Shown here piece by piece: positions 17,145 through 26,127 of a DNA stretch of 64,000 nt. The stretch comes from Oceanobacillus alkalisoli (GTDB lineage: Bacteria > Bacillota > Bacilli > Bacillales > Amphibacillaceae): the NCBI RefSeq assembly GCF_021556485.1, contig NZ_JAKGBW010000019.1:1-64000 (forward strand), written 5' to 3'. Each line of letters starts with the position of its first letter. The first letter of the stretch is position 1. Under the pieces are notes generated by a model that saw only the letters and a program-made list of their open reading frames with translations, searched no databases and was not told where the DNA came from. Both the position numbers and the translations under genes were made by a program.

Positions 17145-18254
17145 ATGACAAATACAGTAGAGAATAGCAAGGTACAAAACCAAGAAGTACCAGAGACGAT
17201 GAAGGCTGTCGTGGCATATGCTCCAAAAGATTATCGATATGAAGAAATAGAAACTCCGACTTTAGAAAATGATGAAGAAATTATTGTTAAGTTAGAAGCT
17301 TGTGGAATTTGTGCAGGTGACGTGAAAGCGTTTGAAGGTGCACCGAGCTTTTGGGGGGACGAAACCCAGCCGGCTTATATTAAAGCGCCGATGGTACCGG
17401 GACATGAATTTATAGGAAGAATTGTAGCGAAAGGTGATGCAGTAACTGATTTTGAAATTGGTGACCGAGTAATCTCCGAACAGATTGTTCCTTGCTGGGA
17501 CTGCCGCTTCTGTAATAGAGGAGAATATTGGATGTGCCAGAAACATGATCTTTATGGCTTCCAAAACAATGTGAACGGTGGTATGGCGGAGTACATGAAA
17601 TTTACAAAGGAAGCGATTAACTATAAAGTTCCTGAAGATCTTCCTTTAGAAAAAGCTATTCTGATTGAACCGTATGCATGTAGTCTTCATGCTGTACAAC
17701 GTGCACAAGTGCAACTCGGGGATGTTGTTGTGTTGTCTGGTGCAGGTACACTTGGTCTGGGAATGATTGGTGCACTTAAAAAGTCAGGTCCTAGCAAACT
17801 TGTTGTATTGGATATGAAAGAGGACCGTCTAGAATTAGCGAAGAAATTCGGTGCAGATGTTGTACTAAATCCAGGCGAGGTTGATGTTGTTAAAGAAATT
17901 CAAGATATGACGGAAGGGTATGGCTGTGACGTTTATATTGAAGCAACCGGTCATCCATCATCCGTAGAGCAAGGACTTCACGCAATTAGAAAACTCGGGC
18001 GCTTTGTAGAGTTTAGTGTATTTGCAGAGCCGGTAACGGTGGACTGGAGTATTATTGGAGACCGTAAAGAGCTTGATGTTTTAGGTTCACACTTAGGTCC
18101 TTATTGCTATCCGCTTGTTATTGAAGGTATTGCGAACGGTGACTTCCCAACTGAAGGTGTAGTTACACATGAGTTGAGCTTAGAAAACTTTGAAGAAGGC
18201 TTTGAACTAATGGCAAAAGGCGATAAATCATTAAAAATTATTTTAAAACCTTAA
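17145..18254 (+). CDS. EltD-like zinc-dependent erythritol/threitol dehydrogenase
   Basis: The 369-residue protein is a medium-chain zinc dehydrogenase. Catalytic zinc residues appear in GICAGD and PGHEF, the structural zinc site is C-x2-C-x2-C-x7-C in CWDCRFCNRGEYWMC, and the nucleotide motif is GAGTLGLG (about 200). Long identities such as SEQIVPCWDCRFC, KHDLYGF and DVLGSHLGPYCYP match my memory of EltD, the erythritol/L-threitol dehydrogenase of Mycobacterium smegmatis. It should oxidise a four-carbon polyol to erythrulose with NAD. It is the first plus-strand gene of the island and is followed after about 30 bp by the permease. Substrate stereochemistry cannot be told from sequence. Confidence 0.82.
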   Translation: MTNTVENSKVQNQEVPETMKAVVAYAPKDYRYEEIETPTLENDEEIIVKLEACGICAGDVKAFEGAPSFWGDETQPAYIKAPMVPGHEFIGRIVAKGDAVTDFEIGDRVISEQIVPCWDCRFCNRGEYWMCQKHDLYGFQNNVNGGMAEYMKFTKEAINYKVPEDLPLEKAILIEPYACSLHAVQRAQVQLGDVVVLSGAGTLGLGMIGALKKSGPSKLVVLDMKEDRLELAKKFGADVVLNPGEVDVVKEIQDMTEGYGCDVYIEATGHPSSVEQGLHAIRKLGRFVEFSVFAEPVTVDWSIIGDRKELDVLGSHLGPYCYPLVIEGIANGDFPTEGVVTHELSLENFEEGFELMAKGDKSLKIILKP

Positions 18255-18284
18255 AATTCAAGGGAGAAGGGATGGCGTACAAAG

Positions 18285-19577
18285 ATGACGGATTTAGGGC
18301 AAAAAGGAACTTTGCTAGATAGAATGGGAATGCCGGCGCACTTAGCATGGGGTTATTTCGGTGTACTTATCTTCATGATGGGAGATGGGTTAGAACTGGC
18401 ATGGCTCAGTCCGTATCTTGTAGAACAAGGGCTTACCGTCCAGCAAACGGCAACACTTACAACGGCTTACGGTATAACGATTGCAATAGGTGCTTGGTTT
18501 TCAGGTGTACTGGTTGAGGCGATTGGACCAAGGAAAACGATGATGTTAGGGGTAGCTTCTTATATTATTGGACATGTGTTGTTTGTTGGGCTTGCTATTA
18601 CTACATTAAATTATGGATTAATGATTCCAACTTATGCGATGAGAGGATTTGGCTATCCATTATTTGCTTATGCATTCCTGGTCTGGATTACGTACAGGAC
18701 ACCACCGCATCAATTAGGGCGAGCAGTAGGCTGGTTCTGGTTTGTATTTACAGGAGGATTAAGTGTACTCGGTGCATTCTACTCTAGTTGGTCAATTCAA
18801 GTATTTGGCCATATCACCACATTATGGAGTGCGATTATTTGGGTGTTAATTGGAGCATTCTTTGCAACTGTAGTTAATCGGGATAAATTTGAAATGCCGG
18901 AAAAAGAAGAAGTGAGTGGAGCAGCATCTAAGGTTAAAGAGCTGCTAAACGGAATTACAATCTTAAAAAGAGAGCCAAAAGTTGCGATTGCAGGTGTAGT
19001 TCGTGTCATCAACCAATCATCACAATACGCATTTCCATTATTCTTGCCGTTATATTTAGCAGATCATGGAATCGCGACGACGGTTTGGTTAAATATTTGG
19101 GGTACTATCTTTATTTCAAATATCGTATTCAACTTAATCTTTGGTTATCTGGGTGACAAGTTAGGTTGGAGAAATACAGTCACATGGTTCGGTGCCGTTG
19201 GTTGTGGGGTCTTCACTCTCATGTTATTCTATACACCACAAATATTTGCCGGTAACGTAACGCTTGTAGCGATTGTTGGAATGCTATGGGGTGCATGTAT
19301 CGCTGGTTTCGTGCCACTATCTGCATTAACACCATCATTAGTTGGTGACGGAGACAAAGGTGCCGCGATGTCGATTCTAAACCTTGGAGCAGGTCTATGT
19401 GTATTCGTTGGTCCTGCACTTGTAGCATTATTCTTTGATATGGTTGGCCCTCAAGGATTAGTATGGATTTTAGCTGGTCTATACTTCATCGCCGCTGTTT
19501 TAACAAGATTCTTGAAACTTCCAAACGAAGAAGGGAAAGAAGAAAAAGTAAAAGCGGGAGTACATTCGACAATATAA
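18285..19577 (+). CDS. MFS transporter, probable polyol permease
   Basis: The 430-residue protein has about 12 membrane helices and an MFS-type loop between helices 2 and 3 (SGVLVEAIGPRKTM). A cytoplasmic loop lies near residues 205-230. Its position directly after the polyol dehydrogenase and under the same promoter makes it the uptake system for the pathway, probably in symport with protons. AGGGAGAAGGG precedes the start region at a distance of about 10 bases. Related Bacillales and enterobacterial proteins are pentitol permeases. The substrate assignment (erythritol or threitol) comes from context only. Confidence 0.8.
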   Translation: MTDLGQKGTLLDRMGMPAHLAWGYFGVLIFMMGDGLELAWLSPYLVEQGLTVQQTATLTTAYGITIAIGAWFSGVLVEAIGPRKTMMLGVASYIIGHVLFVGLAITTLNYGLMIPTYAMRGFGYPLFAYAFLVWITYRTPPHQLGRAVGWFWFVFTGGLSVLGAFYSSWSIQVFGHITTLWSAIIWVLIGAFFATVVNRDKFEMPEKEEVSGAASKVKELLNGITILKREPKVAIAGVVRVINQSSQYAFPLFLPLYLADHGIATTVWLNIWGTIFISNIVFNLIFGYLGDKLGWRNTVTWFGAVGCGVFTLMLFYTPQIFAGNVTLVAIVGMLWGACIAGFVPLSALTPSLVGDGDKGAAMSILNLGAGLCVFVGPALVALFFDMVGPQGLVWILAGLYFIAAVLTRFLKLPNEEGKEEKVKAGVHSTI

Positions 19578-19625
19578 TTGAATTACCCCCACAACAGTGG
19601 GGGGAAACTTAAAAATTAAAAAGTG

Positions 19626-19741
19626 AATGAATTTGATAATTACCAAAGTCGGCTTTCCCATCACCATATGTAGTTGGGAACGAACCAACTCAACTATATA
19701 TGGTGATGGTGATGCAATAAATACGTATTATGAAATTCATT
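19626..19741. repeat. 116-bp palindromic repeat, copy 1
   Basis: The element has terminal inverted repeats (AATGAATTT.ATAAT and ATTATGAAATTCATT) and an inner palindrome (CACCATATGTAGTTG with CAACTATATATGGTG). It matches copy 2 at 46922-47037, which has exactly the same length, and copy 3 at 58752-58862 in the opposite orientation. It lies between the permease and dhaK genes and may also act as a partial terminator. No coding capacity is visible. Confidence 0.85.
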
Positions 19742-19788
19742 AAAGTAATAAACAAATGAATACCTATTGAAGGTTTGGTATTTTTAAC

Positions 19789-19815
19789 GGAAAACGCTTT
19801 ATTCTCTGATATAAT
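19789..19815 (+). promoter_or_regulatory. Putative dhaK promoter with cre-like box
   Basis: A perfect TATAAT (19810-19815) is preceded by GGAAAACGCTTTAT (from about 19789), which resembles a CcpA cre box with about three mismatches. No strong -35 is seen. If real, this would place dhaKL under catabolite control. Confidence 0.35.
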
Positions 19816-19862
19816 TGAGTAGTTAGTTGATTGAGTAAATAATGAGCAAGGAGTGCATCAAG

Positions 19863-20867
19863 GTGAAAAAATTAATGAATGATTCTAGATATGTGGTTGA
19901 AGAAATGATAGAAGGATATGTCAAGGCGCATCCCGACTTGATCAAACAGTTACCAGAAAATGATAGAGCATTAGTAACCGCGAAGGAAACACGAGAAGGA
20001 AAAGTTGGGGTTTTAATCGGTGGCGGTTCTGGACATGAGCCTGGATTCTTAGGTTATGTTGGAGAAGGAATGGCTGATGGTGTAGCGGTTGGTAACATTT
20101 TTGCTTCACCTTCGCCGGATCCAATCTTGGAAGTAACGAAAGCAATTGATAAAGGAGCCGGAGTTGTCTATCTATATGGAAACTATGCTGGTGACGTGAT
20201 GAACTTCGGCATGGCTGCGGAAATGGCAGACTTAGAAGAGGACATTGAAGTTGGTATGGCTTTAGCGACAGATGATGTAGCCTCAGCTCCTAAAGAAGAA
20301 AAAGAGAAACGTCGTGGAATTGCTGGTGAATTCTTCATTTTTAAAGCGACTGGAGCAGCTGCTGACTTCGGTTATAACTTGGAAGACGTTGTCCGGGTTG
20401 CTAAGAAAGCAAATGAAAATACCCGCTCTATGGGTGTAGGCCTTACTCCGTGTTCGTTACCGCAAACTGGTGAACCTAGCTTTGAAATTGGTGATGACGA
20501 AATGGAAATTGGGTTAGGACACCATGGAGAGCCGGGAATTGAAAAAGGACCACTTCAATCGGCTGATGAGGTTACAGAACGCTTAGTTAATGACATTTTA
20601 GCAGATATTGAAATTAAGAGTGGTGATAAAGTTGCGGTTCTTGTCAATGGACTTGGGTCCACAGCTAGAATGGAACTATATACAATGTTTCGGAAGGTAG
20701 AACAAATGCTAAGTGAATTAGGTATTGAGATTTACCGTTCTTATGTTGGAGATTATATTACATCCCTTGAAATGGGTGGAGCGTCTGTTACATTAATGAA
20801 ATTAGATGATGAATTGATTAAAACAATTGATCATCCAGTAAATTGCCCAATGTTTGTTCAAAAATAA
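19863..20867 (+). CDS. dhaK: DhaK-type dihydroxyacetone/erythrulose kinase subunit
   Basis: The protein (334 residues from GTG 19863) is the ketose-binding subunit of a Dha kinase. GTG was chosen because AAGGAG lies nine bases upstream and the resulting MKKLMND start matches the family; an ATG at 19842 lies before the ribosome site. GGGSGHEPGFLGYVGEG (about 55-70) and the His in GLGHHGEPG (about 218), which binds the ketose covalently as a hemiaminal, are present. It pairs with DhaL, encoded next. No DhaM phosphotransferase gene is in the window, so ATP-dependent phosphorylation is likely. In the cluster context the substrate is inferred to be erythrulose, though dihydroxyacetone is possible. 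Confidence 0.88.
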   Translation: MKKLMNDSRYVVEEMIEGYVKAHPDLIKQLPENDRALVTAKETREGKVGVLIGGGSGHEPGFLGYVGEGMADGVAVGNIFASPSPDPILEVTKAIDKGAGVVYLYGNYAGDVMNFGMAAEMADLEEDIEVGMALATDDVASAPKEEKEKRRGIAGEFFIFKATGAAADFGYNLEDVVRVAKKANENTRSMGVGLTPCSLPQTGEPSFEIGDDEMEIGLGHHGEPGIEKGPLQSADEVTERLVNDILADIEIKSGDKVAVLVNGLGSTARMELYTMFRKVEQMLSELGIEIYRSYVGDYITSLEMGGASVTLMKLDDELIKTIDHPVNCPMFVQK

Positions 20868-20885
20868 GGTGAAGGAGTTTTCAAA

Positions 20886-21542
20886 ATGCAATTAACAGCT
20901 AAAGAATTAAAAGCTTATTATAAAGAGATTGTTAGTATGGTAGAAGAACAAAAGGACTATCTTTGTGAACTTGACCGTAAAATCGGTGATGGGGATCATG
21001 GTGTGACGATGTCTATCGGTTGGCAAGCTGTAAATGAGAAACTTGATAATGAGCTTGTAGACGAAGAAGATTGTGCGAAAGTAAGTATTACGGTAGGAAA
21101 AACATTCTTAAGTGCTGTAGGTTCTTCTGTAGGTCCACTATATGCAACAGGATTCATGAGAGGCGCTAAAGCAGTTAAAGGAAAAACAGTTCTTGAAGAT
21201 AAGGATTTAGCGGAATTCTGGATTGCTTTTGCAAGAGGAATTAAAGAGCGCGGTCAAGCTGAAGTGGGAGATAAAACAATGGTAGATACGCTTGATCCAT
21301 TTGCGAATGAATTGGAAACGAAATTTACAGAATCTGGAGAGTTTCTGTCTGCATTTACTGATGCTGTCGCAGCTGCTAAAGTTGGTATGGAATCAACGAA
21401 AGAACTCGTTTCTAAAAGAGGTCGTTCCAGTCGTCTAGGGGATCGCTCAGTTGGTGCCCAAGATCCAGGTGCAACTTCTGCCTATATGATTTTAGCTACT
21501 TTTTTAAACTTTGTTCAAGCTAAAACAGAACAAGCTATTTAA
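20886..21542 (+). CDS. dhaL: DhaL-type nucleotide-binding kinase subunit
   Basis: The 218-residue helical protein carries the phosphate donor for the DhaK-bound ketose. The Mg-ADP/ATP site is visible as KIGDGDHGVTMSIGW (about 32-46), with further conserved SSVGPLYATGFMRGA and DPGATSAYMIL near the C-terminus. It follows dhaK by 18 bp and ends at a strong terminator, so dhaKL form a unit. The family includes both PTS-dependent DhaL (bound ADP rephosphorylated by DhaM) and ATP-exchanging versions. With no dhaM linked, the latter is more likely, but a dhaM elsewhere in the genome cannot be excluded. Confidence 0.88.
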   Translation: MQLTAKELKAYYKEIVSMVEEQKDYLCELDRKIGDGDHGVTMSIGWQAVNEKLDNELVDEEDCAKVSITVGKTFLSAVGSSVGPLYATGFMRGAKAVKGKTVLEDKDLAEFWIAFARGIKERGQAEVGDKTMVDTLDPFANELETKFTESGEFLSAFTDAVAAAKVGMESTKELVSKRGRSSRLGDRSVGAQDPGATSAYMILATFLNFVQAKTEQAI

Positions 21543-21568
21543 TAACTAATTAACATAAAATAAAAAAT

Positions 21569-21602
21569 AGAACCAGAGATATTATTTCTGGTTCTTTTTT
21601 AT
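21569..21602 (+). terminator. Rho-independent terminator
   Basis: A stem of AGAACCAGA with TCTGGTTCT is followed by a long T run, directly after dhaL. Confidence 0.85.
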
Positions 21603-21614
21603 CAAAAATTACCA

Positions 21615-21705
21615 AAAATGAAAGCAAACGAAAGTAAAGAGTAAATAATAAAAGCAAATAACTTGAAAAACAATAATTTTTATATTAAAATGAAAGTAAA
21701 TAATA
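21615..21705 (+). promoter_or_regulatory. rpiB promoter with repeated operator-like motifs
   Basis: TTGAAA (21663-21668) and TAAAAT (21686-21691) are spaced 17 bp. GAAAGTAAA and GTAAATAATA each occur twice around this promoter (about 21632-21650 and 21692-21705), as direct repeats that could bind the DeoR regulator. Confidence 0.45.
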
Positions 21706-21735
21706 AGAAGTACATGAGTATGGAGGAATGTAAAA

Positions 21736-22227
21736 ATGAAAATCGCAATCGGCAGTGATCACAACGCATTTCAGTTAAAAGAAACAATTAAAGAATTTCT
21801 AGCAGATACAGAACACGAGGTAATCGACTTTGGATGTTACTCAGAAGATGCAGTAGACTACCCGGACGTGGCTTTCCAAGTGGCGGAAGCAATCAGTGAA
21901 GAAAAGGCCGAGAGAGGTATTTTAATTTGCGGAACTGGTATTGGAGTATGTATTGCAGCAAATAAATATCCAGGAATCCGTGCAGGACTCGCGCATGATG
22001 TTTATTCTGCAGAACGAGCACAGTTAAGTAATAACGCGCAAATCCTTACAATGGGATCACAAATTATTGGACCGGAAGTTGCGAAGAAAGTTGTTGAAGC
22101 TTACTTGAATGTAGCGTGGGCGGAAGGTTCCAAACAAAAGGTAGATAAGATTATCGAAAAAGAAGCAGCATTCGTAGGGGAAAACTTTAAGGAAGCAGTA
22201 GCTGGAAGTAATTGTGCAGTTAACTAA
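21736..22227 (+). CDS. rpiB: RpiB-family sugar-phosphate isomerase (ribose/erythrulose 4-phosphate type)
   Basis: The 163-residue protein starts GSDHNAF and has the RpiB active-site segment GILICGTGIG with the catalytic Cys at about 65, then IRAGLAHD. It is slightly longer than usual (about 149), with a C-terminal extension. RpiB interconverts ribose 5-phosphate and ribulose 5-phosphate. Paralogues in tetritol pathways (EryI in Brucella, DerI in Mycobacterium) convert erythrulose 4-phosphate to erythrose 4-phosphate. Here dhaKL lie upstream and glpX-tal-tkt downstream, so I favour the tetrose reaction. The assignment could be settled by kinetics on both substrates. Confidence 0.85.
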   Translation: MKIAIGSDHNAFQLKETIKEFLADTEHEVIDFGCYSEDAVDYPDVAFQVAEAISEEKAERGILICGTGIGVCIAANKYPGIRAGLAHDVYSAERAQLSNNAQILTMGSQIIGPEVAKKVVEAYLNVAWAEGSKQKVDKIIEKEAAFVGENFKEAVAGSNCAVN

Positions 22228-22251
22228 ACATGCGAATCGAGGAGAATAAGC

Positions 22252-23199
22252 ATGCAATCATTATTATTGGACTTTTTAAAAGTGACCGAATCAGCTGCAG
22301 TCGCTGCTTTGCCGTGGGTAGGCAGTGGCGACAAAATTGCAGCTGACGGCGCTGCAACAAATGCGATGCGGGAAACCTTGAATAAAATGAAAATGCACAG
22401 CAAGATTGTAATTGGTGAAGGCGAAATCGACGAAGCTCCGATGCTTTATATCGGTGAAGAGTTAGGAAAAGGTGGCAGTCACGAAGTCGATATTGCAGTA
22501 GATCCAATTGAAGGAACAACACCAACTGTAAATGGACAAGGAAATGCAATCACTGTAATCGCGGCTGCTGAAAAAGGGGCATTGCTTCACGCTCCTGACA
22601 TGTATATGAAGAAGATGGCAGTTGGACCAAAGGCGAAAGGGCATATCGATTTAGACGCACCAATTGAAGAGAATATTAAAAATGTCGCAAAGGCGCTAGG
22701 AAAAGAAGTGACAGATTTAAATATTCTTATCCAAGACCGGCCGAGACATGAAGAATATATTGAACGAATTCGAGAAACAGGTGCGAAAGTACGTTTATTC
22801 CATGATGGGGACGTCATTTATGCGATTGCCACTTGTATTGAAAGTTTAGGTGTAGACATGTTCCTTGGAATTGGCGGTGCACCTGAAGGAGTCTTAGGAG
22901 CGGTTGCGATGCGTTGTATGGGTGGAGAAATGCAAGCAAAACTCTTACCGCGTAATGAAGAAGAGATTGCTAGATGCGTAGAAATGGGTATCAATAATTT
23001 CGAAAGCGTTTTAACGCAGGATGATTTAGTGCGCACCGATGATTGTCTGCTCGCGGCTACTGGAATCACAGATAATATTATCATTGATGGAATTGAAACA
23101 ATCGATGGCAACTACCACATTTCTTCTATTCTCGTAAATGGCAGGGAAAAACAAGTGAGATATGTGAAGAGTGTTTACCCAGTGAAAGCGCTCGTTTAG
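22252..23199 (+). CDS. glpX: Class II fructose-1,6-bisphosphatase (GlpX)
   Basis: The 315-residue protein has the GlpX metal and substrate motifs GSGDKIAADGAAT (about 24-36), GEGEIDEAPM and DPIEGTT (about 84-90). It hydrolyses fructose 1,6-bisphosphate to fructose 6-phosphate, and some members also act on sedoheptulose 1,7-bisphosphate. AGGAG precedes the ATG at the usual distance. It lies 24 bp after rpiB and 28 bp before tal. In this operon it would provide the fructose 6-phosphate acceptor that transaldolase needs to use erythrose 4-phosphate. The length is normal for the family and no defect is seen. Confidence 0.92.
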   Translation: MQSLLLDFLKVTESAAVAALPWVGSGDKIAADGAATNAMRETLNKMKMHSKIVIGEGEIDEAPMLYIGEELGKGGSHEVDIAVDPIEGTTPTVNGQGNAITVIAAAEKGALLHAPDMYMKKMAVGPKAKGHIDLDAPIEENIKNVAKALGKEVTDLNILIQDRPRHEEYIERIRETGAKVRLFHDGDVIYAIATCIESLGVDMFLGIGGAPEGVLGAVAMRCMGGEMQAKLLPRNEEEIARCVEMGINNFESVLTQDDLVRTDDCLLAATGITDNIIIDGIETIDGNYHISSILVNGREKQVRYVKSVYPVKALV

Positions 23200-23227
23200 C
23201 ACAATAAAATGTTAGGAGGTTTTTTAG

Positions 23228-23872
23228 ATGGATTTCTATTTAGATACAGCAAATGTTGAAGAAATCAAACGAATTAATCGATTGGGATTAGTGGACGGTG
23301 TTACAACAAACCCTTCCATTATAGCAAAAGAAAATAGAGATTTTAAAGAAACAATTAAAGAGATTTGTGCACTTGTGGATGGCCCGGTCAGTGCGGAAGT
23401 AATCGGACTTACCGTGGAAGAAATGGTTGGAGAAGCGCGTGATATCGCAACATGGGCATCGAATGTCGTTGTGAAAATTCCGATGACGGAAGCTGGATTA
23501 GAAGCCGTGAATATCCTTTCTAAAGAAGGAATCAAAACGAATGTTACGCTGATTTTTTCCGTATCCCAAGGATTAATGGCGGCAAAAGCAGGTGCAACGT
23601 ATGTCAGCCCATTTGTAGGAAGAATTGATGACATCGGGGAAGATGGACTGGAATTGATTCAGAACTTGAAAACGACCCTTCATAATTATGGTTTTGAAAC
23701 GAAAATCATCACAGCAAGTATCCGGACGATTAATCATCTGGAAAAAGCGGCAATTGCCGGAGCAGATATTGCGACGATTCCAGGATCCCTATTACCGAAA
23801 TTATGGAAGCATCCATTAACGGATAATGGAATTGAGCAGTTTTTAGCTGATTGGGAAACTGTTCCAAAATAA
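23228..23872 (+). CDS. tal: Transaldolase, short TalC/MipB type
   Basis: The 214-residue TIM-barrel protein begins [13 protein letters not shown] and contains [10 protein letters not shown] (about 23-32) and the Schiff-base Lys at about 83 in VVVKIPMT, then [14 protein letters not shown]. It transfers a dihydroxyacetone unit between fructose 6-phosphate and erythrose 4-phosphate, giving sedoheptulose 7-phosphate and glyceraldehyde 3-phosphate. The short form also includes fructose-6-phosphate aldolases, so activity is not certain from length alone. TAGGAGG sits before the start. The linkage with tkt and rpiB supports true transaldolase function in a non-oxidative pentose-phosphate cycle. Confidence 0.9.
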   Translation: MDFYLDTANVEEIKRINRLGLVDGVTTNPSIIAKENRDFKETIKEICALVDGPVSAEVIGLTVEEMVGEARDIATWASNVVVKIPMTEAGLEAVNILSKEGIKTNVTLIFSVSQGLMAAKAGATYVSPFVGRIDDIGEDGLELIQNLKTTLHNYGFETKIITASIRTINHLEKAAIAGADIATIPGSLLPKLWKHPLTDNGIEQFLADWETVPK

Positions 23873-23906
23873 GTTTACGAGCTATATTTGAAAGGGATGA
23901 TGACAC

Positions 23907-25919
23907 ATGACTACTTCAACTGTTTCTGTAGAACAATTATCAATCAATACGGTACGCACACTCGCTATTGATGCCATTGAAAAAGCGAATTCTGGACATC
24001 CTGGGCTTCCGATGGGGGCGGCGCCGATGGCTTATACCCTTTGGACGGATTTTATGACGCATAATCCGAAGCATTCTAAATGGTTTAATCGGGACAGATT
24101 TGTACTTTCGGCAGGACACGGGTCAATGCTTCTGTATAGTTTACTACATTTATCTGGCTATCAGGTGACGATGGGTGATTTGAAGAATTTCCGCCAGTGG
24201 GGATCGAATACACCGGGTCACCCGGAGGTACGGGACACAGATGGGGTTGAAATGACGACTGGTCCACTTGGGCAAGGAATTGCCTCTGCAGTAGGGATGG
24301 CAATGGCTGAAGCGCATTTAGCAGCTACGTATAATAAAGAGGAATTCTCTGTTGTTGACCATCATACATTTGCCCTTGTTGGAGATGGCGATTTAATGGA
24401 AGGGATTTCACATGAAGCAGCCTCCCTTGCCGGACATCTCGGTTTAGGAAAATTAGTCGTTCTATATGATTCCAATGATATTTCTTTGGATGGAGATTTG
24501 GACAGATCATTCTCTGAAAATGTTGAGGGGCGGTTCCGTTCCTATGGCTGGCAAGTTCTTCGTGTCGAGGATGGTAATGATATAGGTGAACTGCGTAAAG
24601 CGTTGACAGAGGCGAAGAAAAATCAAGAGCAGCCGACATTAATTGAAGTGAAAACCGTAATCGGTTACGGTTCACCGAATAAAGGAGGTTCTTCTGATTC
24701 CCACGGTGCACCACTCGGTGAGGAAGAAGTGAAGCTCGTAAAGGAAAATTATAACTGGGAGCATGAAGCGTTTTTCGTCCCGGAGGATGTATATGAAGAC
24801 TTTAACGAAAAGATCGTGCGTAAAGGTACGCAGGCTGAGAAAGAATGGGAAGCGTTAATTGAAAAGTATAAAGCGGTTTATCCAGAAGAAGGCAGACAGT
24901 TACAGCTAGCAATTAATGATGAGCTGCCAGTTGAATGGGATAAAAACTTGCCAACCTATGAAGTCGGCTCAACGCTAGCAACACGTGCTTCCTCAGGAGA
25001 AGTGTTGAACGCGATTGCTCAAACTGTACCGAATTTTATTGGCGGTAGTGCAGACCTTGCAAGCTCGAATAAAACGATGATTGATGGAGCAGGTGATTTT
25101 ACAAAAGCAAATTATGCTGGAAGAAACATTTGGTTTGGAGTACGTGAATTTGCGATGGCAGCAGCGCTAAATGGGATGGCGTTGCATGGAGGCTTGAAGG
25201 TATTTGGCGGTACATTCTTTGTCTTCAGTGATTATTTACGTCCAGCTGTTCGTTTAGCAGCACTAATGAAAACACCTGTGACGTATGTTTGGACACATGA
25301 TTCAATTGCTGTAGGGGAGGATGGCCCGACGCATGAGCCTGTTGAGCAATTAGCGTCGTTCCGGGCAATGCCAGGCTTATCGGTGATTCGTCCGGCTGAT
25401 GCGAATGAAACGCAGGCAGCTTGGCGTCTGGCGGTAGAATCAAAGGATGAGCCGACTGCGCTCGTGCTTACCCGTCAGAACCTTCCTACGTTAGAAGGTA
25501 CGAAAGAAAAAGCATATGACGGTGTAAGAAGGGGAGCTTATGTTGTAAGTGAAGCGGAAAAGGAAACACCGGACGCTTTAATTCTCGCAACAGGCTCTGA
25601 AGTGCAATTAGCGGTGCAGGCACAGGCTTCTTTGAAAGAGAAGGGGATTGATGTCCGTGTCGTCAGCATGCCATCCTGGGATCGTTTTGAGGCGCAAGAC
25701 AAGGCTTATAAGGACAGCGTGCTGCTTCCTGATGTTAAAGAGCGTCTAGCTATTGAAATGGCTTCTCCGCTTGGCTGGGATCGTTATGCAGGTGATGAGG
25801 GGGATATTCTAGCCATCGATACATTTGGTGCCTCAGGAGATGGAGAACGAATTATGGAAGCGTATGGTTTTACTGTAGAAAATGTTGTAAAGCGTGTAGA
25901 AAAGTTAGTGGAACAGTAA
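23907..25919 (+). CDS. tkt: Transketolase
   Basis: The 670-residue protein is a full-length thiamine-diphosphate transketolase: [14 protein letters not shown] (about 30-43), the TPP-binding GDGDLMEG with a conserved N (about 155-185), the PYR domain [16 protein letters not shown] and [16 protein letters not shown], and the C-terminal domain. It transfers two-carbon units, including xylulose 5-phosphate plus erythrose 4-phosphate to fructose 6-phosphate plus glyceraldehyde 3-phosphate. It is the last gene of the operon and ends at a very strong terminator. As Bacillaceae normally carry a housekeeping tkt elsewhere, this is probably a dedicated pathway copy, which the rest of the genome would show. 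Confidence 0.95.
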   Translation: MTTSTVSVEQLSINTVRTLAIDAIEKANSGHPGLPMGAAPMAYTLWTDFMTHNPKHSKWFNRDRFVLSAGHGSMLLYSLLHLSGYQVTMGDLKNFRQWGSNTPGHPEVRDTDGVEMTTGPLGQGIASAVGMAMAEAHLAATYNKEEFSVVDHHTFALVGDGDLMEGISHEAASLAGHLGLGKLVVLYDSNDISLDGDLDRSFSENVEGRFRSYGWQVLRVEDGNDIGELRKALTEAKKNQEQPTLIEVKTVIGYGSPNKGGSSDSHGAPLGEEEVKLVKENYNWEHEAFFVPEDVYEDFNEKIVRKGTQAEKEWEALIEKYKAVYPEEGRQLQLAINDELPVEWDKNLPTYEVGSTLATRASSGEVLNAIAQTVPNFIGGSADLASSNKTMIDGAGDFTKANYAGRNIWFGVREFAMAAALNGMALHGGLKVFGGTFFVFSDYLRPAVRLAALMKTPVTYVWTHDSIAVGEDGPTHEPVEQLASFRAMPGLSVIRPADANETQAAWRLAVESKDEPTALVLTRQNLPTLEGTKEKAYDGVRRGAYVVSEAEKETPDALILATGSEVQLAVQAQASLKEKGIDVRVVSMPSWDRFEAQDKAYKDSVLLPDVKERLAIEMASPLGWDRYAGDEGDILAIDTFGASGDGERIMEAYGFTVENVVKRVEKLVEQ

Positions 25920-25926
25920 AATAAGA

Positions 25927-25967
25927 AACAAAAAAGATGCATCCAGGATGGACGCATCTTTTTTGTT
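25927..25967 (+). terminator. Rho-independent terminator after tkt
   Basis: A 14-bp stem (AACAAAAAAGATGC with GCATCTTTTTTGTT) around a 13-base loop gives a strong terminator. A second, similar hairpin (26002-26030, AAAAGATGCC with GGCATCTTTT) follows and may back it up. Confidence 0.9.
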
Positions 25968-26001
25968 GTGCTGGGATGTGGGGACAAAGCGCTTGTTTCG
26001 G

Positions 26002-26030
26002 AAAAGATGCCTTGAGCCGGGCATCTTTTT
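26002..26030 (+). terminator. Second terminator-like hairpin
   Basis: AAAAGATGCC pairs with GGCATCTTTT and is followed by a short T run. It shares the core AAGATGC/GCATCTT with the terminators at 25927 and 29583. Confidence 0.6.
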
Positions 26031-26127
26031 CTAATTGGAATTAAACCAAGTTGACAAATAGGAATAATCACATTAAGATATTAATAATCATAAAATATTG
26101 AAATCGTTTAGGCGGAGGTAGAAACAG

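Noticed and set aside
22220-23111. Several minus-strand frames across glpX
   Set aside because: Shadows of a conserved enzyme; no ribosome sites and implausible composition.
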